Shown: positions 1 to 12,049, counted from the first letter of the stretch. The stretch is 64,000 nt of DNA from Sarcomyxa edulis (GCA_009761415.1 QUOL01000006.1:1-64000); one strand, 5' to 3'. Notes: a model not told the origin generated them from the letters alone. Made by a program: numbers and translations.

Positions 1-158
1 TAACCCTAACCCTAACCCTAACCCTAACCCTAACCCTAACCCTAACCCTAACCCTAACCCTAACCCTAACCCTAACCCTAACCCTAACCCTAACACCTAA
101 CACTAACCCTAACGCCTAACACTAACCCTAACCGCCTAACTACCCCAACCCTAACGTC
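1..158. repeat. Telomere (CCCTAA repeats)
   Basis: The window begins with uninterrupted TAACCC units for about 90 bases, which then degrade into variants (CCTAACA, CCTAACG, CCGCCTAAC) up to about 158. The C-rich strand reads 5' to 3' from base 1, as expected at a true left chromosome end. This is the TTAGGG telomere type found in most filamentous fungi. The degenerate inner edge is typical of the junction between telomere and subtelomere. Confidence 0.97.
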
Positions 159-729
159 CCAGCTGGGGGGGTAGCGGCTGATTCCGATTACGGGTCTAAC
201 GGCTTCATCCCTGTTTCACTTGCGTTTTGACCGTTCGTTGTCTTGATCGTCTTGTATCGGTCTGTCCACTTCGATGGTTCCCTCTTTGATCTGATGTTTT
301 TGCGTCTCTGATGCATACACTTCATCTCCATCTTGGGGTTGCACGGCTGAAGGTTGGTCTGCCTTCTTGTCTTGCCTCTCAGAGTCAGTTTCTGTTTTTG
401 TCGCAACTGATGCGTTGACCGTTCACTTTGGTCTTTGTCTCGCGCTTGGTGGATGGTTGACGTCTTCTCCACTTCGATGGTTCCCTCTTTGATACCTGAT
501 TTTTACTTCTCACTCAGACACGTCTTGTCACTCGCTTTTGCGTTTTTTGATGTTTCCAAATAACAAGCCAGTGTCTTATTTGAAAAATGCTCTGGTTCCC
601 TCTTTGATCCCTGATTTTTACTTGTCTCTCTCAGACACGTCTTGGTAGTCGCTTTTGCATTCTTGAATGTTCCAAATAACAAGCCAGTGTCTTATTTGGA
701 AAATGCTCTGGCTCCTACTGTTGTGTCAA

Positions 730-900
730 AGAACGCCCTATTCCGTCACAGGACGCCCTATTCCGTGACCGAACGCCCTATTCCGTCACAAAACACCCTA
801 TTCCGTGACATTTCGTGACTGAACGCCCTATTCCGTCACCTTTTTCCTCCGTTTTGCCTTGAAATGACCTCGGGGTTAGTGGAATAGGGCGCCCTATTCC
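730..900. repeat. CCCTATTCC short-motif cluster with 20-bp palindrome (unit 1)
   Basis: Five spaced copies of ACGCCCTATTCCGTSAC (one varied to ACACCC) lie at about 733-835. They are followed at 881-900 by a perfect 20-base palindrome made of GGAATAGGGC and its reverse complement. Consecutive copies alternate GTCAC and GTGAC endings. This may be a protein-binding cluster or the scar of a small mobile repeat; no function can be assigned. Confidence 0.8.
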
Positions 901-1473
901 CGGATAAGAAACATAGGGGGGGTAGCGGCTGATTCCGATTACGGGTCTAACGGCTTCATCCCTGTTTTACTTGCGTTTTGACCGTTCTTTGTCTTGTATC
1001 GGTCTGTCCACTTCGATGGTTCCCTCTTTGATCTCATATTTTCGCGTCTCTGATGCATACACTTCATCTCGATCTTGGGGTTGCACGGCTGAAGGTTGAT
1101 TGCCTTCTTGTCTTGCCTCTCAGAGTTGGTTTTTCGTTTTTGTCGCAACTGATGCTTTGACCGTTCACTTTGGTCTTTGTCTCGCGCTTGGTGTATGGTT
1201 GACGTCTTCTCCACTTCGATGGTTCCCTCTTTGATCCCTGATTTTTACTTGTCTCTCTCAGACACGTCTTGTCACTCGCTTTTGCGTTTTTTGATGTTTC
1301 CAAATAACAAGCCAGTGTCTTATTTGAAAAATGCTCTGGTTCCCTCTTTGATCCCTGATTTTTACTTGTCTCTCTCAGACACGTCTTGGTAGTCGCTTTT
1401 GCATTCTTGGACGTTCCAAATAACAAGCCAGTGTCTTATTTGGAAAATGCTCTGGCTCCTACTGTTGTGTCAA

Positions 1474-1644
1474 AGAACGCCCTATTCCGTCACAGGACGC
1501 CCTATTCCGTGACCGAACGCCCTATTCCGTCACAAAACACCCTATTCCGTGACATTTCGTGACTGAACGCCCTATTCCGTCACCTTTTTCCTCCGTTTTG
1601 CCTTGAAATGACCTCGGGGTTAGTGGAATAGGGCGCCCTATTCC
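1474..1644. repeat. CCCTATTCC short-motif cluster with palindrome (unit 2)
   Basis: This is the second copy of the motif cluster, with the same order of GTCAC and GTGAC variants, ending in the same 20-base palindrome at 1625-1644. Its conservation with unit 1 includes the single degenerate ACACCC member, so the pair arose by duplication of the whole unit and not by independent expansion. Confidence 0.8.
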
Positions 1645-1664
1645 CGGATAAGAAACATAGTTCT

Positions 1665-2065
1665 CTTAACACACGGTCCTACGGGTTAGCGGTTAGCCAT
1701 ACTGTATACTATCTCGGGTTAGCGTCTTCATCCTACTCACTATGTTTGACTTTGTCCGGGTACGGGTGGGGGTTGGGTACCGACTCGGTGGGTGGCTGGC
1801 CGGGTTGTGACTTGTACTTCAAGATTGTATATAGACTATTAGCACGTCTCAGATTACGCTGTCATGTTGCTTGGTATTTCATTTGTATTGGCTGATCTGA
1901 CAGTATGATCTGACTGTCATGCACGTCTTGGTGTAGCCATTGTCTTCATCTCTACATGTTCATATGGGGCACTTGTTCCAATCATGTTTCTTGTATATTG
2001 GTGTCTAGTGTCTATTAACAATATGTCTATCAATTATAAATGCTCTACCTATCTTTATGTGTGGT
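1665..2065. other. Intergenic, short telomere-like words
   Basis: This is the gap between the tandem units and the 3' end of the helicase gene. It holds a few GGGTTAG/GGTTAGC words (near 1683-1697 and 1713) that resemble degenerate telomere units, and otherwise AT-rich sequence that may carry the helicase 3' UTR. No open frame is convincing. Confidence 0.5.
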
Positions 2066-5000
2066 CTAGTAATTACGATCTTTGAGTAGCCAAAGCCAAG
2101 ATATCAGTTCTACTGCATTGCAAAAGTTGCTTGCTCCGTCTGTTTTGCTGCACCATGTACCAAAGTCTTTGAGTTTCATCCGTTCCGTTAGTCCTGCATG
2201 GTTAAAGTCTTGTACCGCTCTGCTCCAAAGCGTCTTGTCGTGTCGAATGTGCCATACCAGTAGTATCACAAAGTCTTCCATTGGACACTTCAGTTTCTCT
2301 CCTGCTTTGAACTTTGGATGCGCGCTCGGTATGTACTTGTCGTCTTGTGGTAGTCCGCATCGGAAGCAGTAGTCGTAGTTGGCAAAGTGCATCATCTTCT
2401 TCAAGTCGATCCATCCTAGTGCATGTCCTACAAACTTGGTGCCTGCTTGACGACATGAGATGAACGGTCTATGACTGAAGTCTCTTGGTATGAACTGTCC
2501 ATGTTGTGCCCAGCATACCACGCAGTATGGACTGAGTGATGCTACCATGACTTTGAGAAGTCGTGCCTTTGCGTCTAGTGTTTGGATGGACCGGTGATAG
2601 ATGGAGACGTCAAGTTGGACAGATATTCCGGGTCTGGCATTTGTGGGTGGTGCTATTGATGTGTGGGATACCGCTGGCAAAGATGTCGTATTGACTTCTG
2701 ATATGCTGGATAGTGGTATTGATGCAAGTGATGTTGTCCGTGATGCTGTGCCGTCAAAGAAGCTTTGGTCAATGTTCATGATTGTGTGGTCGTCCCATTC
2801 ATCATATAGCATTTTGAACTCCTCATCGTCCGAGTCGGCATGTATTGGCAGAGTTGGTACTGGTACAGGTGCAGGTGCTGGATCAATAAGAAGATTGTTG
2901 ATAGCTTTGAGAATCTCTGTGTCTGGGTCGCATATGTCGCATAGAGCTGCACCAGGAATATCTCGACATCGAGTTCCTGTTCCATCCATGATTTCTCCTA
3001 CTCCAAATCGTCTGCATTCCGTTTCATTGTGAGCCCATGCTTTTGCTTGGTCGGCGCATTGGAGGTCGATAGTGTCTGGTGGTGCTGGGATGTAACATGT
3101 ATTTTGATGCACTAGGAATACGTATGATGTTTCTCCGTTGCGACCTGTTCGACCTGCGCCTTGATACAGGTTGACAAATCCAAATGGGATGTGATAGAAG
3201 ATGGCTACCCCAGCATCTGGATGATCAATGCCGTGAATCATTCCTGTTGTTGTCACGATCCATTGATTGAGTCCTGATGTCCATGCCAATTCGTTGTGCC
3301 CACGTTCAGATGCATCCATACCTGCATGCGATATGCAGTTGCCAAATGAAGTACCAAGTTCTTCCGCGTCCTTTTGTGATGTGACAAAGATGATTCCACC
3401 ACGTTTTGTACTGTCAGACTTGTTTAACACCTGTTGTGTAAGATAGTTGGCCAGATCTACAATGAACCTTGTTGCCGTTGTAGTTGCGGTCTCGTATGTC
3501 ACAACATGGTATGTGATCTGAGGCTGATATGTTGGGGCACGAATAACAAGTGTCGAGTTGGGTAGAGCCGTCGCTTTCAAGAAATGTGGCATTAGAACTT
3601 TGGGAAGTGATGCTGTCAGATAGATTTTTTGTGTTGCAAAATTGGCCAACTTGAGTATCCGTTCGAATGCTGGGCGGTGACTTGCACTAGTAACGATTTG
3701 ATGAGCTTCATCAATGACAAGACGTATGGCCTTTGATTCAATACTGCGCCAGTATCTATTTGAAATGCAATTGAGCAAGTAAAATTGAAGACAATTATAT
3801 ATGAACTTACTGTTCAAACTTTCTATGTGCTGCTGTTTCCAAAGCCACAAATACCAGTCTTGAATTTCCAACACCTTTTGAGCTGACCTTCCATTGAGTC
3901 ACTGGTATACCAAGTCGTTGTGCCCGTTGAATTTGATCTGTCATCAATGCCTTGTTGGGAATGACAATGAACGTGTGGAAATTCTGTTCTTGGAACTGTG
4001 GTAAAAGATAGACCAAACTTTTGCCACCACCGGTAGGAAGAATTGCAATGAAATTGTGTTTGCGATCCATGGCTGTCAGTACCATCTCCTTTTGATAAGG
4101 TGATTTGAATGTTGGATTGGGTTTCCCAGGGAAGCATTGTCGTAAAAGGTATTGTAGTTGCTCGTCCGCTCCAGGTGTTGTTGCCCGTAGAACACAAGTT
4201 GATTCTGATATGTCTGTATCTGTTCTTGCTTCTTCATCTGCCATACGTGTTTCAAAAGCTTCTTGTTCCTCGTGTGTCAAGTAAAGATCGTCCATGTCCA
4301 AAGATGTTTGAGCGCGAGGTTGTCTAGGTGTTGAAGGACTCTGATGATTAAGACTTGGTGGTGGTGGTGGATGAAAGACTGGTTCCGGTATTGTTGATTG
4401 TGGCCCTAAAGATCTCCCAAAGCCACGTTGCATTGCTTCCGCAATTCCGTCCGCAACCACCTTTTGCATTTTGTCTTCTAATTGAACCTGCATCTTGTTA
4501 ATCTCTCCAGTAATGGTAGCCGTCAGATGTTGAAGAAGGAATGTTGGATCAAAAGGAGCCTGAACCTGAGTTGTAGTAATGGGAACGTCTGTAGTTTGTT
4601 GTTTGCGGATTGTGTCTTGAACCTGTCGCCTGACATGAAGGGGTAGCATCTTGGGAAATCCTTCACGAAAGCCTGTCAACTCCCACCACTTTTCTGATAC
4701 GTGTCCAAACCGCAGTAGAAGATCGCTGGACATGCACGGAAGATGGCCAACCTCTGGAGCGTAAATCCTGCGCGAAGTTCCAAGGCCGTGTCCTCGTTGT
4801 GCTGCCAGTACATCGTCTTCATCCTCATCAATCTCATATTCTGAGCCAAGATATGTCCGTGCGATCTGAACGGTGAGTTGGCGATACGGTCTGACGCTGA
4901 CTGCGACACCACAGTGAGATCCTGTAAAATCCTCCAACTCGCTGCTAAACTGATCTTCTCCGACCCTTTTGCCCATCCTAACCCACAAATATTCATCATA

Positions 5001-7749
5001 TAACTGGCCAATTTCTTCACCCCACAAGATTCTAGCAAAATCTCGTTCCATAGGTCGAACAATGAGGAGGTAAACTTCCAGAATCCGAGCCAATCTAGGG
5101 TGAGCCTTGATTGGAATGAAGACATCCCGACGTATCATGTTTTCAGTTTTGACTCGACGGGTGACCAACCAAATATCTCCATTGCTACGGAACACGGTTC
5201 GAGGACGAGTGGAGTTTTGGATTTTATGATCGGCAAACTCTGAACTTCGTGGATCTTGGCCAGGTGATGTGAAGGTAAACAGGGCAAGTTGTCGGTTAAT
5301 TTCAGCAGCATGTTCCATGACTTTATGCATTGCCACAGTGTTAAAAACCAATTCGTTGTTGCGATCGACCTGTGCCAGTTTCAATGTCTCGTCTTCAAAT
5401 AGAATCTTGATTAGAGGCCGCTCTGATGCAAGAAATGTTCCATTATGAATCCAACTGTAGCCGCGTGTTTCGATCGTCCAATCGTCAGCTACGTCGTTTG
5501 GAATATCCATTGGAATGATTTGGTGTCGTAACAAACTGTCGATGTTTGCCTCCAGTTCATCGGCAAGTTGATGAAGACCGTCAATCCACTTTGGAACGTG
5601 CAGTGTATGCTCTTTGTAGCTGATTTGGGATCCATCAGCGGATACACGGGTAGCAGGAACAGAAGTGGTGTTCAGTGCCAGCGATGAAGCGTAACTTTGA
5701 TATTCCGTGACCGTATTGTAAGGTGAAAGCATGCCTAGACGCAACATGTTCATGCCTTGAGCTTCAACAGATCTATACAAATATATATGAGCCCTAACTT
5801 TACTTTGCACTGTTTGAAGCTTCACTTACTTGTAGATATCATTATTAAATTGATCTTTGTGACGTATTCCTTCTAGCAATGTTGCACCTCGAATGAAATA
5901 TTTCAGCTTGGCAAATAACTGAGTTACTTCATGTGGTCGTTTGAAATTGCCGTCCTCGTTGAGACAATAAATTGCAATCAAGCATTCCAATGTATCGTCC
6001 CATTTAGAATAGTTGTCGGTATTGGCTTCCAGATTCCGGGGTGCTAAGAAGCTTAATGAAAAGTCGTGAATTGTTTCGATTGTGTCGCCTTCCCCGTCGT
6101 TTAGAATGTCGATCAATTTCAGTCCGCATTGGATTTGGTCAGGATCAAGTGGGAACTGATAGTCGGTTGGTGGGTCCCTTTGTAATGTGATAAGGAGTGC
6201 GTGGATGAATTGAATAAAAAGTGTTCCATATGCCTTGAGTGTAACGTCATCGGAATGAACACGCCAATGTTCATGGTTACCAGCATTTCTAAGAAGGATC
6301 TTCAATTTCTACCAAAATCATGTATAAGTTTGATATTCTATACTCACCTTGGACATTCCATCAGTAACCGTTTGATTCCAATAGCTGACTGTCTTGCATT
6401 ATCCCGTACAATCACCATATATTGAAAGACCATTTCTTTCAACCGAATAAAAAGTGGTGATGAGTTACGCAAGGAGGGTAGTGCCATCAGTTTACGCAAT
6501 CCTTCAATTCTTCCCTTGTCGTTTGTGTAGTCCTGAAGATGAAGATGCCATCCGGTAACCTGGAGTAATGGAGGAATTTCGCGGACATGTGTGGCAGGAG
6601 CAACTATTGTCGACGAACTGAACTGAGGAACTTGTTTTTGCAAATAAACAGTGAAGGGGTTATCCGTTCGTAAGCGTGTCAGTGTTGCATTAACCCTAAA
6701 CCAACGCTGAGGACTTGGTCGAAAAAACGTCTGGATATCCGCAAGCGTGAATGCATTCCGTGCAGGAGTTGTGACATCACGATGCTTTTTGCACCAATGA
6801 GTTTCGAAAGTATTGAATGTTGGACTGCAATAGTCACAACGTATACAGCAATGACCGTTTGGGGTAATTGATAAGCCTTCGATTGGCGGACCACCGGGTA
6901 ATGGAGGTGTGATATTTGAACTTTTGTCCACATTATGCGCCAAAAGTTCTGATTGAAGCTCCTGAGATTGTTGCTTTGTAGGATTGAGACCGTGCATTTT
7001 GAGGTGCCCCATCAGACTGCTAGGTATCCATGCTGATCCACACACCATGCAGTGGATTGTCTTGAAGATACTGTGAATCCGCAGGGAAAATAGGGCTAAG
7101 ATTGTCGAAGTCACCAAATAACAGACTTGACCATTTAAAGATTGTGCTATAACAATGTTAACATATCAGAAGATAGTATACGTTTCATGTAAAAAAAAAA
7201 AGTTTACAAGGAGTTGAGTCAACTGTCGTCAAAGAGATTTCGTTTTTCTTCTCAATGATTTCAAGAGAAGAAGGTGGTGGCCGAGAATACGGGTGATGCC
7301 TTTCGCTAATGTCACGAGTGCGGTGCTGACGTTGTGGCCCAATATCCAATTGCAATGATGCAGGGGGTACCATCGATTCCAAAGAAGCATTTTCTTCAAC
7401 AACATCCATGGCCATTTCTATTGATCGGACCGCATCAGCATTACTTTTAATATGTGCTGTTTTGATACCGTGATGTTTTTTGATGTGCGTGATAACAGTC
7501 CGGGCATTTGCAAAAGTTTCGGAACAAGGTTGAAATGGGCAGGCCACATTGTTTGTAGGCCCCGATCGATTCAAAATGTATGATTTATCTATGTTTTTTG
7601 TTGATATATCAGTAAGTGTATAGTTTTATATAACATTGATTTTACCATCCGCAATAAGTCCATAAACATCCAAATGATAGGATGTATTGTGAGTAAACAT
7701 GGCTGAAGCCCCTGAAGCCACACTTGTATTGCAAGTGGGACAAAGAGGC
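2066..7749 (-). CDS. Telomere-linked OrsD/RecQ-like DNA helicase
   Basis: This is a large RecQ-like helicase of the kind many fungi keep next to telomeres. My model has exons 7749-7646, 7588-7208, 7095-6348, 6288-5830, 5772-3811 and 3755-2066, at least 1,780 residues. All junctions are GT-AG and in phase. The 5' exon or exons before 7749 are not resolved. The N-terminal part has Cys/His fingers (CPTC near 7735, CPFQPC near 7540, CMVCGSAW and CIRCDYC in the third exon) in the style of the OrsD (PF12013) domain. The helicase core shows Walker A TGGGKS (about 4020-4040), DEAH (about 3700-3718), LTAS (about 3625) and QGAGRTGRNG (about 3138-3168). A Cys cluster follows (CRRFG...CRDI...CDIC), as in the RecQ zinc domain. 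The C-terminal tail is Cys-rich. No internal stop breaks the model, so it may be active. Known telomere-linked helicases are thought to act in telomere maintenance; a role here is inference. Confidence 0.85.
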
Positions 7750-7884
7750 CTGATTAACAATATACATCAGTTTAATTGTAACAAATTTAGAATAATCCAC
7801 TTGCATTGTCTGTTGATGTGACAATCAAGTGTCTCAATATGTGATGATGGTGGTTAGAAAGGAAGAAAGAAATTAATTAATCAA

Positions 7885-9045
7885 CTTTGCTTGGAGCAGT
7901 ACAGCCACTTCAGCCACAATATCAACAATAGCCAAACATTGTCTTGAGACTCTCTTTGGTTCTTTATTTACATTGTGGCTGAACCAGCACTGCCACTGAA
8001 CTGGATGTTCACCAGACATGACAGAGAGAGACCAAACAATACTTTTAAAGTATAGTTTGGTTTCAGGCACCTTATAGATGATGTCTACATTTTCAATCAT
8101 GTGATTTGATGCATATTTGAACTATTTCAAAAAAGGGGGGCACAGATTTGTTCAGTGCAGCACAGCCACTTCAGCCACCCCAGCCACAATGTCAACAATA
8201 GCCAAACATTGTCTTGAGACTCTCTTTGGTCTCTTGTTTACATTGTGGCTGAAGCAGCACTGCCACTCAACTGGATGTCCACCAAAACATCACAGAGAGA
8301 CCAAACAATACTTCTGAAATATAGTTTGGTTTACAGGCACCTCTTAGATGGTGCCTGCAATTTGAACCATGTGATTTGACCTATATTTGAGCTGTTTCAA
8401 AAAGGGGGGGCACAGATTTGTTCAGAGTAGCACTGCCACCTCAGGTACAATGTCAACAAAGCCAAACCAAGCCTTGAAGCTCATGTTGGTTCTGTTTGGT
8501 ATCAGCACTGCCATCATGTCAACAGAGCCAAAGTGAGCCTTGAAGCTCATGTTGGTCCTATTTGGTTTCAACACTGCCACCATATTGAATATAGCCACCA
8601 GACATCACAAAATATAGTTTGGCTCCCAGGCACGTCATGGATGATGCCTATATTTTCAATCATGTGATTTGGTGCATATTTGGCCTGTTTCAAAAAAGGG
8701 GGGCACAGATTTGTTCAGTGCAGCACTGCCACCATGTCAACAAAACCAAAGTCAGCTTTGAAGGTCATGTTGGTCCTGTTTGGTTTCAGCACTGCCATCA
8801 TGTCAACAGAGCCAAAGTGAGCATTGAAGGTCATGTTGGCACTGTTTGGTTTCAACACTGCCACCACACTAAATATAGCCACCAGACATCACAGAGAGAC
8901 CAAACAATACTTCCAAAGTATAGTTTGGTCTTCAGGCACCTTACAGATGGTGCCTGTATTTTGAACCATGTGATTTGACCTATATTTGGGCTGTTTCAAA
9001 AAAGGGGGGCACAGATTTGTTCAGAGTAGCACAGCCACCTCTCTT
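7885..9045. repeat. Subtelomeric tandem array (~270-305 bp unit)
   Basis: Four copies of the landmark TTTCAAAAAA-GGGGGG-CACAGATTTG occur at about 8125, 8395, 8685 and 8994, giving unit lengths of about 270, 290 and 306. A fifth partial copy lies at 7885-8110. Each unit carries facing arms (ACCAAACAATACTT and TATAGTTTGGT) that could form a hairpin, plus the words GCCACCTCAG and GCCAAA. The array separates the helicase from the transposon-like region. Open frames in it are not real genes. Confidence 0.85.
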
Positions 9046-9646
9046 GGACCAACTAAGGAGAACATGTATCCCTAACTTTGTTGAAAAGAACATCCCTAAC
9101 CCACCTGTTCAAGATATTACATTTCTAGTATCATACATGTATCCCTAATCACAGATGAAAAGAATGATTCCTAACTCCACTGTAGTGGGTGGCTCAGAGT
9201 CACAGTCACAGTCACCCAAGATTGACCGGCCATTTGCCAGCCAACCTGCAGCGGCTAGAACTAGTTCTCATGGGGTATGACAGATGTATCCTATACCTTC
9301 CATTTGAGCACTTGAACACGTACTAGCCACCCCAAATGAGTGCTAGCCGTGCCCGTCAATGTTGGGTCACGCTGCAGCCATTGACGCCTTGTTTGCGCGG
9401 TGAAAACAAGTGCGCGTACGTTCCCACCTGGTGCACCCAGGTTTTTGACCTCTACGAACGCCGTGGTGCAGTCGAAATTTTGTTCCGAGCGCGTTTTTAC
9501 CACCCCTCCTGGTGCCCCCCCACTTTTCAGTAATCGGCCCGCTGCGAGCTCAGTTTTACCGGCTAGCCCTAGATCTTTTGGGGCTGAGGTCCTGGGACCA
9601 CTAGCCAGCCTCCGGAACGCCTAGCCGGCCCTAGCCAGACGTCGGG
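9046..9646. other. Non-coding, GC-rich repeat-like region
   Basis: The first half has repeated ATCCCTAAC words (9068-9180) that look like degenerate telomere sequence. The second half is GC-rich and full of CTAGCC/CTAGCCGG words (9560-9640). It looks like old mobile DNA. I see no gene in it. Confidence 0.4.
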
Positions 9647-9668
9647 TTGACGGGCCCCCCCGTCAACC
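9645..9668. repeat. Perfect 10-bp inverted repeat with C4 loop
   Basis: The arms GGTTGACGGG (9645-9654) and CCCGTCAACC (9659-9668) are perfect reverse complements around CCCC. The hairpin sits at the boundary between the GC-rich repeat region and the protease-like open frame, so it could be the end of a mobile element. Confidence 0.7.
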
Positions 9669-10267
9669 GCCTAATTAGAGTAGGGGCCCCAATAAGTGAG
9701 CTGTGCAATACTGTTCTCGGCCCACAGACACATTTGGTGCAGAGTCAATACTGTAAAGAATGTGGATATGTAGATGCAAACCAAGTAGCTTCACTGACCA
9801 ATACCACAACAGTTGGTGTAGGGCAATATCTAATAGGTAAGTATCCAGGTGGTGTATCTATATTGAATTGGCTGAAGTATTTCATAAAGCGGAAAGTGAG
9901 ACGTCAATGTCCTGCTTGCTTTGAACGGTCTGTTGCCGCAAACATGTTTGTAGGCAGTGAGATAAATACTGTTCCTGATATTCTGATTTTGGATATACAA
10001 GATGTTAGTGTTTGCATTGATCCTAATATCAAGATAACGGTCCGTCAAAAGACAACTAATTTGCGGCTCAGGGGAATCATTTATCATGGAGGCTTTCATT
10101 TCACGTCACGTGTAATTACACCAAAAGGACATATATGGTACAATGACGGTGCTTCCAACCAAGGAAAGAGTTTTAGTGAAGGCTCTATATACCAGTTGCC
10201 GTCAAAGAATTATCTGAATATGTGCCGCGAGCGTAATGCATCTGTGCTGGTTTACAGTCGCAAGTAG
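9647..10267 (+). pseudogene. Ubiquitin-specific protease-like, C-terminal half only
   Basis: The open frame resembles the second half of a USP/UCH (peptidase C19) catalytic domain. It has two zinc-ribbon pairs (CKEC near 9758 and CPAC near 9910). The region around YHGGFHFTSRVI and the following WYNDG matches the His-box and acidic/Asn region, and the frame ends in a typical VLVYSRK strand. The Cys-box half that should carry the nucleophile is absent; upstream is repeat-like DNA starting with a hairpin. The ATG is in poor context and probably not a real start. It is most likely a remnant, perhaps of a deubiquitinase-bearing mobile element, although an intron-split 5' part cannot be excluded. 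Family call by eye. Confidence 0.55.
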
Positions 10268-10375
10268 GGATGCAAGCAAGTTAGGATTTTCCACGTAACA
10301 TACACGGAATATCCGGACTCGTATTGCCGTGCTTGCAGCGGCCCCTTCCACAAGTACAAAATGAATCTGGCTTGT

Positions 10376-12049
10376 GGTATGCACTACAATGAGTTGAGAT
10401 GAACTGGTGCAACATCAGGGAAAACCTAAATCGGGATATTTCTGAAATATCTCGAACTCTCAAAGATCTTGTGATTTCTGTGATTTCTTACGAGTTTCCT
10501 TGGAATAGTTAGACTTTTCACTGGTCCAAAACTTGACTGAAGGATCTCTATAGATATTGTACAGATATTTCACAAAATATCTCGCTTTTTGATGCTCAGA
10601 TTTCAACCAGAGAAATTTATCAAGACATATCAGATGAATTATAAGTTTGGTAGATCTACCTCAAGGCCCTCAAAATGGCAGTACTTCAAATGGAAATATA
10701 TAGGAAAGGCTAAACGAGGACGTCGTAGGGGCAAGAAGGGCGGAAAGGTGAGACGGTCTACGTACCTAGACAAATTGTCCTCTCGAGTCTCAGCTCTTTC
10801 TCTCGCAACTTCTCCAGTTCTTCGAGTTCTTCGCTGTGTTGGCCTGGTTGGCAATACTCGGAGGAGGGAGAGATCCGCATGTCAAAAGTCGATGGATGCC
10901 ACAATCGAGACACTGCCAGAGTGTTCGAAAGACCGTCGTGGCAGTCGGGAAGGGGCTGGATATGCCAACGTGTAAGTGTGACATACGTGACACTAACTTC
11001 GGAAGGACCCGGCACCATCGACAATTTTTCTCTTACCACCGCAACCACCACCACCTACGACGGCAGCCACTGCACAGGCGTTGACAATCTCATCGCCATC
11101 CTTCTTGTTCATACTAAAGCAATAACCACATCCAAACCCGGGGTCATACAAGTAGCCACTGCCCGCAATCACTGACACAACATCCATGTGCCGCCTTGGC
11201 TAACTCATCGCTACGGCTATAGTCAATGACAAAACGATAGCCACCTTCAGTTTAAGATTCGTTCCCCACGGTTCTGGCACGGTGAGTCGGTGACTACAAC
11301 TCAACTCCTCCTGCTTCCCATCATTGATAGTACCACAACGTCGAAACGGAAAGGTTCCCGTACGCGTGTCCCTGAACTTCAGCTAAGTACCTCCCTACCC
11401 CAAGTCTCCACATCACAAAATGCTAAATGTACCACTATAGCCAACAACACTCAGAAACATGGGGCGGCCATTGTCCGATCCACACACTCGCAGCTCACTG
11501 GTCCTTAAAGAGTCCCGAGAACGACTTCCCAGACCGTCACTTACCAGCTCGCCGACGATGAATGAGAGCGATATTTCTGAGGAGGGAAGGGCACCGAGGT
11601 TCGTGGTATGGGTCACAGTCGCAGACAGGGGGGTTCTCTGGTCTCAACATCCATTACAATCTCTTTCCGTATCATGTTATTTCAGTCCTGTATTAGAAAT
11701 TGGTTTTGTCAATATATTCGGTCCTCGAAATCTTCGATGAATGCAGATTTCAGAAGTAACTGTCAGATATTTCTCAAAACCCCCCCGAGAAAGTGTTAGA
11801 ATCTGCCAGAAAATTAAAGAAAATCATGAAAAATCCACAAGAGCTGGATATAGCATGCTAGATTTTCGGGGGGCTGCTAGATGAGTCGAAAAATCTAGGT
11901 TCTCTGGATTTCGAATATTTATCAAGAAAAAGCGGGATATTCTCAAGTATTACATGGTATGTACTAAACTTCCAGAGATGTTCAGGTTTAGGTTTTCCCT
12001 GATGAAGCCAGGTCATACCAGTGCAAACCAGTATGCACTGGTGCATACC
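10376..12049. repeat. Inverted-repeat pair bracketing ~1.6 kb of non-coding DNA
   Basis: An 18-base word CATCAGGGAAAACCTAAA at 10413-10430 recurs as its exact reverse complement at 11987-12004. Outside each copy lies the nine-base word GGTATGCAC (10376-10384) or its complement (12041-12049). The DNA between holds AT-rich ATATTTCT/GATATTTC tracts near both ends and no convincing gene. This looks like a degenerate DNA transposon or two facing copies of one repeat. Confidence 0.5.

Larger units (their letters stand above)
159..1664. repeat. Subtelomeric tandem duplication, two ~750 bp units
   Basis: Two nearly identical units lie side by side, one from about 166 to 915 and one from about 916 to 1664. 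The shared start GTAGCGGCTG occurs at 171 and 922, and both end just after a 20-base palindrome. Within each unit a segment with GGTTCCCTCTTTGAT and CAGACACGTCTTG is itself repeated two or three times, so the structure is nested. Open frames across it are repeat artefacts that follow the repeat period. The units differ by small indels (offset 751 at the start, 744 at the palindrome). I see no gene here. Confidence 0.9.

Noticed and set aside
188..1426. Minus-strand open frames of 90-120 codons in the first 1.5 kb, repeated twice
   Set aside because: They follow the tandem repeat period, have repetitive basic composition and no domain; they are repeat artefacts.
3811..5830. Helicase gene as two or three separate genes or a frameshifted pseudogene
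   Set aside because: GT-AG introns at 3756-3810, 5773-5829, 6289-6347 and 7096-7207 restore one continuous frame.
8619..8978. A 119-codon plus-strand frame with CHHVN repeats
   Set aside because: The repeated residues simply reflect the tandem DNA array; the other units do not keep the frame.
10589..10975. A basic 128-codon frame (GKAKRGRRRGKKGG) that resembles a nuclear protein
   Set aside because: It overlaps several frames on both strands, has no family match that I can see and lies between the inverted repeats.
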